Position numbers and translations under genes: made by a program. A DNA stretch of 9,236 nt from Spirochaetales bacterium (GTDB lineage Bacteria; Spirochaetota; Spirochaetia; Treponematales; UBA12059). Below the pieces are notes generated by a model, which made no database searches, had not been told where the DNA came from, and saw nothing but the letters and a program-made list of their open reading frames with translations. Of this stretch, positions 1 to 4,876 are shown one piece after another. The stretch is from contig SPCK01000060.1 in NCBI GenBank assembly GCA_004525355.1, positions 1-9,236 on the forward strand, read 5' to 3'. Each line of letters opens with the position of its first letter. Position 1 is the stretch's first letter.

Positions 1-477
1 GGCCGCTTGGCCGGGCTTGCCCACGACTTGTGCAAGGAGATGCCTGCGAATGAGCAGGAGGCGCTGTACAAGCGCTATCCAATGGAACTTCCGACGTACC
101 TGTACGCCGAGCGCCGTTTTCGCCATGGGCCGGCGGCGGCGGTTTTTCTCGCTGAAAAAGGGATCGTGGGAGACCCGGCCGTGCTGGAAGCCATTGCCTG
201 GCATACGACGGGCAAGCCGGGGCTGGGGCCGTTGGGACTGGTACTCTACGTCGCGGACAAGATCGAGCCGGGTAGGGGGAGATGGCGCGATGAGACGCGC
301 GAGCGGATCGAACGCGGGCAGTACGACGGACCGGGAGGCTTGGAGCGACTCGCGGCCGACGTGGCGGCCCTGACCCTGGACTATATCACGGAGAACGGGT
401 GGCCGATTGCGCCCGGTACACTCATCCTGTACAATGCGCTTACGGGAAAGAACCTGCGGACATGGCAAGAGCACTAG
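1..477 (+). CDS. yqeK: YqeK-type HD-domain hydrolase (symmetrical Ap4A hydrolase), 3' part
   Basis: The reading frame is open at the left edge, so the N terminus lies outside the window; 158 codons are visible. The fragment starts just before an HD pair (LAHDLCKE, visible residues 8-9). It continues with RHGPAAA (about 41-47), HTTG (68-71) and the block YVADKIEPGR (83-92). This order of metal-ligand motifs is typical of the YqeK family, known to hydrolyse diadenosine tetraphosphate (Ap4A) to two ADP. The protein looks soluble. The stop codon overlaps the next gene by 16 bases, which suggests translational coupling. In many bacteria yqeK sits in a cluster with nadD and rsfS, and rsfS is indeed two genes downstream here; nadD would be expected just outside the window. 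A general HD phosphohydrolase is the alternative, but the ADKIEPGR block favours YqeK. Confidence 0.9.
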   Translation, partial: GRLAGLAHDLCKEMPANEQEALYKRYPMELPTYLYAERRFRHGPAAAVFLAEKGIVGDPAVLEAIAWHTTGKPGLGPLGLVLYVADKIEPGRGRWRDETRERIERGQYDGPGGLERLAADVAALTLDYITENGWPIAPGTLILYNALTGKNLRTWQEH

Positions 478-1643
478 TTGACAAGAGCATTATTTTCCTC
501 GTTATCATCGTCCTGTCGATCGTGGTGTTCGGCGCGTTCATGGCGAACGCCCTGAGAGTCGAGCCGATCCGCAAGGCCGTAGAGGAAGATAGGCCCATCA
601 ACACCGCGTTGGTGCTCGAGTATTACGGCAAGCCACTGACGACTCAGATACTGATGTATTATCCGGGCAATGCACGAGGCGCCCTGTTGGATATTCCTTC
701 CGATACGGGGCTGATACTGCGGTCGCTCAATAGGGTGGATCGCATCGACGCGTTATACAGGACGGGCGATCCCGGTCCCTTTCTGGACGAGGTGAGTACG
801 CTGGCCGGAACCAACCTGGATCACTACATCGTCATCGACATGGCCGGGTTCCGGGACCTTGTCGATATCATGGATGGCTTGACGATCTTCCTTCCAAACA
901 GGATCGACACGATTGTCGAAGATCGTCGTGCCGTCCTGCCCTCGGGTTCCGTAACGCTCGACGGCGAGAAGATGGGTCTGTATGCGCTGTACCAGGATGA
1001 GGAACGACTGGAATCCGAGAATGTGGCGAGGAGACAGACGATCTTCCAAGCTCTCCTGCGCCGCGTCGGAGAACGCTCCGATTACATCCTGAACGCCAAG
1101 GTGTTCGAGGCTATCGCCAAACGCATGCATACCGACCTGAAACCGGAATCCCTGAAGCGGCTGCTCGAGGAATTCGCCCGAATGGACATGGATCGAGCGG
1201 TTCTCCAGCGACTGACGGGAACGTACCGGAACGTGGAAGGCACGACGCTTCTTTTTCCGGCGTGGGACGGCCAGCTGGTCAAGGATATCGTAAAGCAGAC
1301 CCTCAACGCGTTGCTCAACGCGGAGGCGACAGCGGTAGAGGACAAGGTGTTCACCCTGGAAATACTCAACGGGACAGCCTCGAGGGGGCTCGCCCAGAAA
1401 ACTGCGGAGATTTTCGAGAGCTTCGGCTACGAGGTGGTGTCCGTGGGCAACGCGTCCAGTCAGGACATCGAGAAGACGAGCGTCCTCGATCGTTACGGCG
1501 AGGCCAACGCGGCGGCGATGGTGGCCAACGTCATCCGGTGCGGAGTCGTCCAGGACGGTGCTATAGGCGTCGGTTCTTCGGCGCCTGCCGATTTCGTGAT
1601 CATATTGGGCAAGGATTTCAACGGGAGGTACTGTGTCGACTGA
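462..1643 (+). CDS. LytR-CpsA-Psr-like membrane-anchored protein with LytR_C domain, probably degenerate
   Basis: The chosen ATG at 462 gives 393 residues and puts a transmembrane anchor at the N terminus (about residues 9-30, IIFLVIIVLS...); the frame is open further upstream but inside yqeK. After the anchor comes an LCP-like core (about 49-200) with IPSDTG (78-83), DHYIVIDMAGF (120-130), a LDGE block (about 167) and ARRQ (189-192). A C-terminal LytR_C domain (about 296-362) shows LEILNGTASRGLA and an Asn-Ala/Thr pattern. Known LCP enzymes transfer glycopolymers from lipid carriers to peptidoglycan and bind pyrophosphate through arginines in an IPRD-type loop and a YxRxR-type segment. Here the first reads IPSD and the second LYALYQD, so these arginines appear to be missing; only the RRQ region keeps them. 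It may be a structural or regulatory relative rather than an active transferase. It overlaps yqeK by 16 bases and rsfS by 11. Confidence 0.8.
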   Translation: MARALVDKSIIFLVIIVLSIVVFGAFMANALRVEPIRKAVEEDRPINTALVLEYYGKPLTTQILMYYPGNARGALLDIPSDTGLILRSLNRVDRIDALYRTGDPGPFLDEVSTLAGTNLDHYIVIDMAGFRDLVDIMDGLTIFLPNRIDTIVEDRRAVLPSGSVTLDGEKMGLYALYQDEERLESENVARRQTIFQALLRRVGERSDYILNAKVFEAIAKRMHTDLKPESLKRLLEEFARMDMDRAVLQRLTGTYRNVEGTTLLFPAWDGQLVKDIVKQTLNALLNAEATAVEDKVFTLEILNGTASRGLAQKTAEIFESFGYEVVSVGNASSQDIEKTSVLDRYGEANAAAMVANVIRCGVVQDGAIGVGSSAPADFVIILGKDFNGRYCVD

Positions 1644-2013
1644 AATTCGTGATGATGTTCTGGCGTGCGCCAAGGCGCTGGCCGATCACAATGGCGGAGC
1701 TACCCTGGTGATGGATTTGTCCGGGATATCGTCCTGGACGGACTACTTCATCGTTACGACTGCCACCAGCACCGCGCATATGCGGGGGCTGCTTCGCCAT
1801 CTTGATGATCAGCTTGGCGAGCTTGGGATGTCGGCGCTCAGACGTCCCCATTTGGCTGATGACGAGGAATGGTGCCTCGTGGATGTCGGTGATTTCGTGG
1901 TGCACATCATGAGCTCCGGAGCCAGGAGCTTTTATGAACTGGAAAAGCTCTGGTTCGAGGCCGGGATTACCCCGATTTCCGGAGGTGCGCCCGGGGAGCC
2001 GGAAGTTTCCTGA
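1633..2013 (+). CDS. rsfS: Ribosomal silencing factor RsfS (YbeB/Iojap family)
   Basis: This 126-residue protein has the Iojap/RsfS signature: DLSGISSWTDYFIVTTATS (about residues 29-47), followed by HMRGL and, towards the C terminus, DEEWCLVDVGDFVVHIMS (about 77-94). RsfS is known to bind ribosomal protein L14 on the large subunit and block subunit joining, lowering translation under starvation. The start is a GTG at 1633, supported by GGGAGG at 1623-1628 four bases upstream. This start lies inside the end of the LytR-like gene (11-base overlap), so translation is probably coupled. Length and motifs agree with the family, plus a short Gly/Pro/Glu-rich tail. A hairpin follows about 55 bases after the stop and probably ends the operon. 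Confidence 0.95.
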   Translation: MSTEIRDDVLACAKALADHNGGATLVMDLSGISSWTDYFIVTTATSTAHMRGLLRHLDDQLGELGMSALRRPHLADDEEWCLVDVGDFVVHIMSSGARSFYELEKLWFEAGITPISGGAPGEPEVS

Positions 2014-2066
2014 TTTTATCCCGTGGTACGCGTGGTGAAACAAGGCAAAGCCAGGTAATACATACG

Positions 2067-2103
2067 AAAACGGCCGCTCCCGAAACGGGGAGGCCGTTTC
2101 ATT
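2067..2103. terminator. Bidirectional rho-independent terminator
   Basis: The arms AAACGGCC and GGCCGTTT enclose an inner TCCC/GGGA pairing with a small loop. On the + strand the stem is followed by TTTCATTT; on the minus strand it is followed by TTTTCG. It lies between two convergent genes, rsfS (+) and the acidic protein gene (-), and can serve both. Confidence 0.85.
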
Positions 2104-2117
2104 TGTGGCAATAACGG

Positions 2118-2429
2118 TTATTCGTCGAAGTCGTTGTAGTCTATATCATCCTCGTAGTCATAATCGTCTCCACCCTCTTCGAAATCATCGTCTTCGTCTT
2201 CGAAATCGTCGTCCTCGTCACCGAAGCCGTCGTCCTCGTCGTCAAAGTCGTCATCCTCATCCGAAAGGCTGTCGAAGTCGTCCTCTTCCTCGAAGTCGTC
2301 TTCGTAATCGTCCTCGTAGTCGTTGAAACGAACGAAGGGAGCATCGGGAGCTTGGACGTGCTCACCGACGCCCATGAGCGTCAGCTCCAACGAGTAGTTC
2401 GGCAAAGCCGTTTCCCGTATCGGGTCCAT
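2118..2429 (-). CDS. Hyperacidic Asp/Glu-rich protein with aromatic heptad repeats, function unknown
   Basis: This is the only minus-strand gene I accept. It encodes 103 residues, starting at an ATG (complement of 2427-2429) preceded on its own strand by a strong GGGAGG site seven bases away. Residues 1-36 are ordinary in composition (includes NYSLELTLMG). From residue 37 to the end I count 46 Asp/Glu among 67 residues, and there is no Lys or Arg after Arg34. Aromatic residues fall at 62, 69, 76, 83 and 90, exactly every seven, and at 38, 42 and 46, every four. No signal peptide or membrane segment is visible. The gene has a candidate promoter upstream and a terminator just after its stop, so it looks monocistronic and expressed. 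I do not recognise the family. RNA polymerase delta also has an acidic tail, but its N-terminal helix-turn-helix domain is absent here. A chaperone-like, cation-binding or nucleic-acid-mimic role is only inference. Confidence 0.8.
   Translation of the reverse strand: MDPIRETALPNYSLELTLMGVGEHVQAPDAPFVRFNDYEDDYEDDFEEEDDFDSLSDEDDDFDDEDDGFGDEDDDFEDEDDDFEEGGDDYDYEDDIDYNDFDE
2179..2262 (-). repeat. Four imperfect 21-bp tandem repeats inside the acidic protein gene
   Basis: Units occupy 2179-2199, 2200-2220, 2221-2241 and 2242-2262. On the + strand each has the form TCgAAaTCgTCgTCcTCgTC with a few substitutions. Each unit is in frame and encodes one aromatic-plus-acidic heptad such as FEDEDDD or FGDEDDD, so gain or loss of a unit would change length by seven residues without a frameshift. 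Confidence 0.8.
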
Positions 2430-2498
2430 GTCGGATCCTCCCTGTGCTTTTGGCCAAGCATATAAAACAGTGCTCGGTCATCTAGGCCAATCTGGCTA

Positions 2499-2558
2499 TC
2501 GTACGCTGAAATCTAAAAGAGAGTTCGATGGTATGTCAACTATATTCGTACGTTAAAA
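2499..2558. repeat. Imperfect direct repeat in the divergent promoter region
   Basis: TCGTACGCTGAAA at 2499-2511 and TCGTACGTTAAAA at 2546-2558 agree at 11 of 13 positions, 47 bases apart. Each contains the palindrome CGTACG. They bracket the candidate minus-strand promoter and the second copy ends ten bases before the ispE -35 box, so they could be a pair of operator sites. Chance similarity is possible. Confidence 0.3.
2511..2539 (-). promoter_or_regulatory. Candidate promoter of the acidic protein gene
   Basis: On the minus strand a perfect TTGACA (complement of 2534-2539) is followed after 17 bases by TTAGAT (complement of 2511-2516), which matches only three of six -10 positions. It would give a leader of about 75 bases. 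A second, weaker option nearer the gene is TTGGCC (2485-2490) with TTTATA (2461-2466), 18 bases apart. The choice between them is uncertain. Confidence 0.4.
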
Positions 2559-2567
2559 CCGTCATTT

Positions 2568-2597
2568 TTGACGAAAGATTGCCTACTCTGCTATACT
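2568..2597 (+). promoter_or_regulatory. Strong sigma-70 promoter for ispE
   Basis: The -35 box TTGACG (2568-2573) and -10 box TATACT (2592-2597) each match five of six consensus bases, with an 18-base spacer. TGC just before the -10 makes it an extended -10 promoter. The expected start, seven bases after the -10, is A2604, the first base of the ispE ATG. Confidence 0.75.
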
Positions 2598-2603
2598 GGC
2601 GCC

Positions 2604-3506
2604 ATGGCCGACCGTATCGTGATGACAGCTCCCGCCAAGATCAACCTGCACCTTGCCATAGGACCGCAACGATCCGATGGTTTTCATGATATTTTCAGCA
2701 TCTTCCAGGCCGTTTCACTAGCGGATACCGTCAGCGTACAATTGACCGATGGCGACGGTATCGACCTGGATTGTGACTGTGGCTGCCCCACTCGGAGCAA
2801 TACGATGTACCGGGCAGCGGAGTTGTTCCTGGGAATCATCGCGGCCGCCGGAATGAAGCCGCCAGGAATCAGTATCCGGGCTGTCAAGTCGATTCCCTCC
2901 GGCGCGGGGCTTGGAGGCGGCTCGAGTGACGCCGCCGCGGTGCTGCGCGCCCTGTCTGTCCTGATTCCCGGTCGACTGGAGGACGGTGAACTCGCCGCCG
3001 CGGGTGCCGCCATCGGTTCGGACGTGCCTTTTTTCCTGGGCGATACCTGCGCCCTGGTACGGGGCCGCGGAGAGCGTCTGCAAACGCTTGAACCGAGGAC
3101 TGATTACACCATTGTCATCGTGAATCCAGGCTTTCCGGTGTCGACCGCGCTGGCCTACAAGACGCTTGACGGGTCTCGACAAACTCCTTATGGACGATCG
3201 CCAGGGGAGATGGAGGACGGATTGCTGGTGGCTGAACGGGCATTCCATGGCCTGCCTCCGCGGAAGTGGCCATTCCTGAATGACTTTTCGCCGGTTTTGG
3301 TACCTCTGTACCCCTCATTGGGGCATATTCTTGAGCTGCTTGACGCAGGTGGAGCGGACTTTTCCGCCATGAGCGGTTCCGGAAGTGCTCTTTTTGGGAT
3401 CTTTATGGATTCGCAGCGCGCGGATTCGTGCGTCTCAGCCATTATTCAGGCCGGGTATACAGCGCAAAGGGCCTTTCCGCTTGCGCGCCTACCGGAGTCG
3501 GTTTAG
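2604..3506 (+). CDS. ispE: 4-diphosphocytidyl-2-C-methyl-D-erythritol kinase
   Basis: IspE phosphorylates CDP-methylerythritol with ATP in the MEP route to isoprenoid precursors. The 300-residue protein shows the family N-terminal block APAKINLHL (residues 9-17, Lys12 being the expected active-site lysine). It also has the GHMP-kinase ATP loop from Pro98 through [10 protein letters not shown] (102-111), GSDVPFF with the expected catalytic Asp140, and the C-terminal SGSGSALFG (257-265). The ATG at 2604 fits the family start. The frame runs 12 codons upstream, but those bases hold the promoter. No Shine-Dalgarno sequence precedes 2604, and the predicted transcript start is the ATG itself, so translation may be leaderless. 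An ATG at 2622 is the alternative start, also without a Shine-Dalgarno site. A Cys-rich stretch, DCDCGCPT (about 56-63), is unusual. spoVG follows after 43 bases. Confidence 0.95.
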   Translation: MADRIVMTAPAKINLHLAIGPQRSDGFHDIFSIFQAVSLADTVSVQLTDGDGIDLDCDCGCPTRSNTMYRAAELFLGIIAAAGMKPPGISIRAVKSIPSGAGLGGGSSDAAAVLRALSVLIPGRLEDGELAAAGAAIGSDVPFFLGDTCALVRGRGERLQTLEPRTDYTIVIVNPGFPVSTALAYKTLDGSRQTPYGRSPGEMEDGLLVAERAFHGLPPRKWPFLNDFSPVLVPLYPSLGHILELLDAGGADFSAMSGSGSALFGIFMDSQRADSCVSAIIQAGYTAQRAFPLARLPESV

Positions 3507-3534
3507 AATATTCATTGCCCGTACAACGATTGGC

Positions 3535-3540
3535 AAGGAG
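3535..3540 (+). promoter_or_regulatory. Ribosome binding site fixing the spoVG start
   Basis: AAGGAG lies nine bases before the ATG at 3550. It selects this start over a much longer open frame that runs back into the end of ispE. Confidence 0.8.
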
Positions 3541-3549
3541 AAGCTCCGC

Positions 3550-3828
3550 ATGGATATCACCGACATCCGTATCCGCAGGGTAACGAGTGAGGGCAAGTTA
3601 AAGGCGTATGTGACCGTCACCTTCGATGATTGCTTCGTCATTCATAATGTGAAGATAATTGAAGGAAAGACGGGCGTGTTCATCGCCATGCCAAGCAGGA
3701 AGACAAAGACGGGCGAGTACAAGGATATAGCCCATCCCATAAGCCCCGATTTCAGGGGGAAACTACAGGACGCCATCGTGGCGGCCTATGAAAAAGGGGA
3801 TGATTTAGACGAACCTGTGGCCACCTGA
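3550..3828 (+). CDS. spoVG: SpoVG family nucleic-acid-binding regulator
   Basis: The 92-residue product begins [11 protein letters not shown] and contains the family core: [19 protein letters not shown] (about residues 18-36), [11 protein letters not shown] (about 42-52) and [11 protein letters not shown] (about 59-69). Its length matches the family's usual short form. SpoVG proteins bind DNA and RNA site-specifically; the Borrelia and staphylococcal members are reported regulators, and the name comes from Bacillus sporulation, which is not implied here. The start is set by AAGGAG at 3535-3540; the extra upstream codons overlap ispE in another frame and are not part of the protein. I see no clear terminator between ispE and spoVG, so both probably share the ispE promoter. 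The region after its stop leads into the tRNA promoter. The C-terminal tail is acidic (KGDDLDEP). Confidence 0.95.
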   Translation: MDITDIRIRRVTSEGKLKAYVTVTFDDCFVIHNVKIIEGKTGVFIAMPSRKTKTGEYKDIAHPISPDFRGKLQDAIVAAYEKGDDLDEPVAT

Positions 3829-3870
3829 AGCGTTCCCTAAAACCCTGAACGAAAATTCATCGTATACCCC

Positions 3871-3900
3871 GTGACACGCTGGTCCCTTTTGGGATATAAA
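3871..3900 (+). promoter_or_regulatory. Promoter of the tRNA-Gln / rplY transcript
   Basis: GTGACA (3871-3876) and TATAAA (3895-3900) are 18 bases apart and each match five of six consensus bases. A very GC-rich stretch (CGCGCCGCG) follows the -10, as is common in stringently controlled tRNA and rRNA promoters. The spacer contains the palindrome TCCC-TTTT-GGGA (3883-3894). The expected transcript start is about 30 bases before the tRNA. Confidence 0.6.
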
Positions 3901-3916
3901 CTACGCGCCGCGTGTC
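3873..3916. repeat. Inverted repeat spanning the tRNA promoter
   Basis: GACACGC (3873-3879) and GCGTGTC (3910-3916) are perfect inverted copies enclosing the spacer, -10 box and predicted start. It may be an operator for a dimeric regulator, but seven bases is short and chance is possible. Confidence 0.3.
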
Positions 3917-3936
3917 TGTTTTTTACGTGGCCCCAG

Positions 3937-4008
3937 TGGGACGTCGACAAGCGGTAAGTCAGCGGTTTTTGGTGCCGCCATTCGCAGGTTCGAATCCTGC
4001 CGTCCCAG
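3937..4008 (+). tRNA. trnQ: tRNA-Gln (anticodon TTG)
   Basis: The 72-base gene folds by eye into a full cloverleaf. The acceptor arms are TGGGACG and CGTCCCA with discriminator G, the D arm is GAC/GTC, and the anticodon arm is GCGGT/GCCGC with loop TTTTGGT (anticodon TTG). The T arm is GCAGG/CCTGC with loop TTCGAAT. A 5' U and G discriminator are typical of glutamine tRNA. CCA is not encoded, so it must be added after processing. The gene has its own promoter upstream and lies only 36 bases before rplY with no terminator between, so it is probably cotranscribed with rplY and cut out of that transcript. Confidence 0.95.
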
Positions 4009-4044
4009 TGCATATCAACCGCCAAGAGCGAGGAGAGAATATCC

Positions 4045-4686
4045 ATGAGCCAGCATGTTCTGAACGCCGGCGCTCGCGCCGTCTCCAACAAGGGCGCCCT
4101 ACACGCCCTCCGCCGCGAGGGTAAGATCCCGGCGGTTGTCTATAACCGCCAGGGCAGGTGCGTGCCCGTCACCCTAGACGCCCTGGAATTCGCAAAAGGA
4201 ACGAAAGGCGTTTCCGAGAGCACCATTGTAAAGCTTGTCGTTGGCAAGGATTCCTACGATTGCCTGATCAAGGATCGCCAGCTGGACTGGCTGCGCGGCG
4301 TGGTCAAGCACGTCGATTTCTTTGAAGTGGATCTCAATGTCGAGATGCGCGCCAAGGTTTCCATACACCTCATTGGCGTGCCCCTGGGCGTCCGCGAGGG
4401 CGGCATTCTCGAGAATCCTGTCCACGAAATCGAAGTAGAGTGTTTCCCCAAGGATATGCCCGAGAAGTTCGAGGTCGATGTGACCAATCTTCAGGCCAAT
4501 CATTCGGTGCACGTACGGGACATTGTCCATGGACCGTCTGTCAAGATACTCAGCTCGCCCGATCAAGTTGTCGCGCTGGTCAAGTATGCCAAGGCTGAGG
4601 TCGTTGTGGAAGAAGAGGTCGTCGAAGTCGCCGCCGAAGAGGGTGCCGAAACAGACGCCGAAGCCCCCGGAACCGAAACGAAGTAA
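4045..4686 (+). CDS. rplY: Large-subunit ribosomal protein L25 (Ctc/TL5 long form)
   Basis: L25 binds 5S rRNA in the large ribosomal subunit. The protein has 213 residues. It starts with the L25 block GARAVSNKGALHALRREG (about residues 9-26) then KIPAVVYNR (27-35), and includes LIKDRQLDWLRGVVKHVDF (about 74-92), typical of the RNA-binding domain. A second, Ctc/TL5-type domain (about 97-185) carries LIGVPLGVREGGILENP and HSVHVRDI. The final 30 residues are a Val/Glu/Ala-rich acidic tail (VVVEEEVVEVAAEEG), as in many long Ctc proteins. The ATG at 4045 follows AGGAG at 4031-4035. It is probably expressed with tRNA-Gln from the promoter at 3871-3900, which would link L25 to stable-RNA control. 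A strong hairpin follows the stop. Confidence 0.95.
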   Translation: MSQHVLNAGARAVSNKGALHALRREGKIPAVVYNRQGRCVPVTLDALEFAKGTKGVSESTIVKLVVGKDSYDCLIKDRQLDWLRGVVKHVDFFEVDLNVEMRAKVSIHLIGVPLGVREGGILENPVHEIEVECFPKDMPEKFEVDVTNLQANHSVHVRDIVHGPSVKILSSPDQVVALVKYAKAEVVVEEEVVEVAAEEGAETDAEAPGTETK

Positions 4687-4724
4687 ACAGCAACCGATAC
4701 AGCGACCATTACTCTGCATGTATT

Positions 4725-4752
4725 GAATGGCCGTCCGCGAGGGCGGCCATTC
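4725..4752 (+). terminator. Strong hairpin after rplY, probable terminator
   Basis: GAATGGCCGTCC and GGGCGGCCATTC form a 12-bp stem (one T-G wobble) closed by the GNRA-type tetraloop GCGA. What follows is CTGTTGTTGG, with no clean T run, so it may be an imperfect terminator or an mRNA-stabilising 3' end. It lies 38 bases after the rplY stop. Confidence 0.65.
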
Positions 4753-4781
4753 CTGTTGTTGGCGAGAAGGCTGCATTCATA

Positions 4782-4810
4782 TTGCAATTGCGCACGATAT
4801 CGAAGAAAAT
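4782..4810 (+). promoter_or_regulatory. Weak candidate promoter for tilS-ftsH
   Basis: TTGCAA (4782-4787) and GAAAAT (4805-4810) are 17 bases apart, each matching four of six consensus bases. It lies between the rplY hairpin and tilS, where a promoter is expected if the hairpin ends transcription. Confidence 0.25.
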
Positions 4811-4867
4811 GCGGGCAATTACGAACGGAGTCGGCAAAGCAACCAGTTTTGTCGACACATTGTTACC

Positions 4868-4872
4868 GGAGG
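4868..4872 (+). promoter_or_regulatory. Ribosome binding site fixing the tilS start
   Basis: GGAGG lies four bases before the ATG at 4877. It supports this start over an ATG at 4727 in the same frame, which sits inside the rplY hairpin and would add 50 residues unlike TilS. Confidence 0.75.
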
Positions 4873-4876
4873 CATC

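Noticed and set aside
753..1673. A 306-codon minus-strand open frame opposite the LytR-like gene
   Set aside because: It is a shadow of the + strand gene, with no family motifs and a composition typical of antisense frames.
2179..2262. CRISPR-like array
   Set aside because: The 21-base units are directly adjacent without spacers and encode protein heptads.
2105..2326. Arg/Pro/Ser-rich + strand frame opposite the acidic protein gene
   Set aside because: It is the reverse reading of the Asp/Glu repeats. The minus-strand frame has a good ribosome site and a terminator.
3385..3549. 55-residue N-terminal extension of spoVG
   Set aside because: It overlaps ispE in another frame and the SpoVG family begins at the ATG at 3550, which has AAGGAG upstream.
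4563..4787. Minus-strand frame over the rplY tail
   Set aside because: It is Ser/Thr/Ala low-complexity antisense of the acidic Val/Glu tail, without support.
4727..4876. 50-residue N-terminal extension of tilS
   Set aside because: Its ATG sits in the stem of the rplY hairpin, it has no ribosome site, and TilS proteins begin near residue 1 of the 4877 start.
4687..4876. Remnant of a pth gene
   Set aside because: I looked for the GLGNPG and TRHN-type motifs in the + strand translation and found none.
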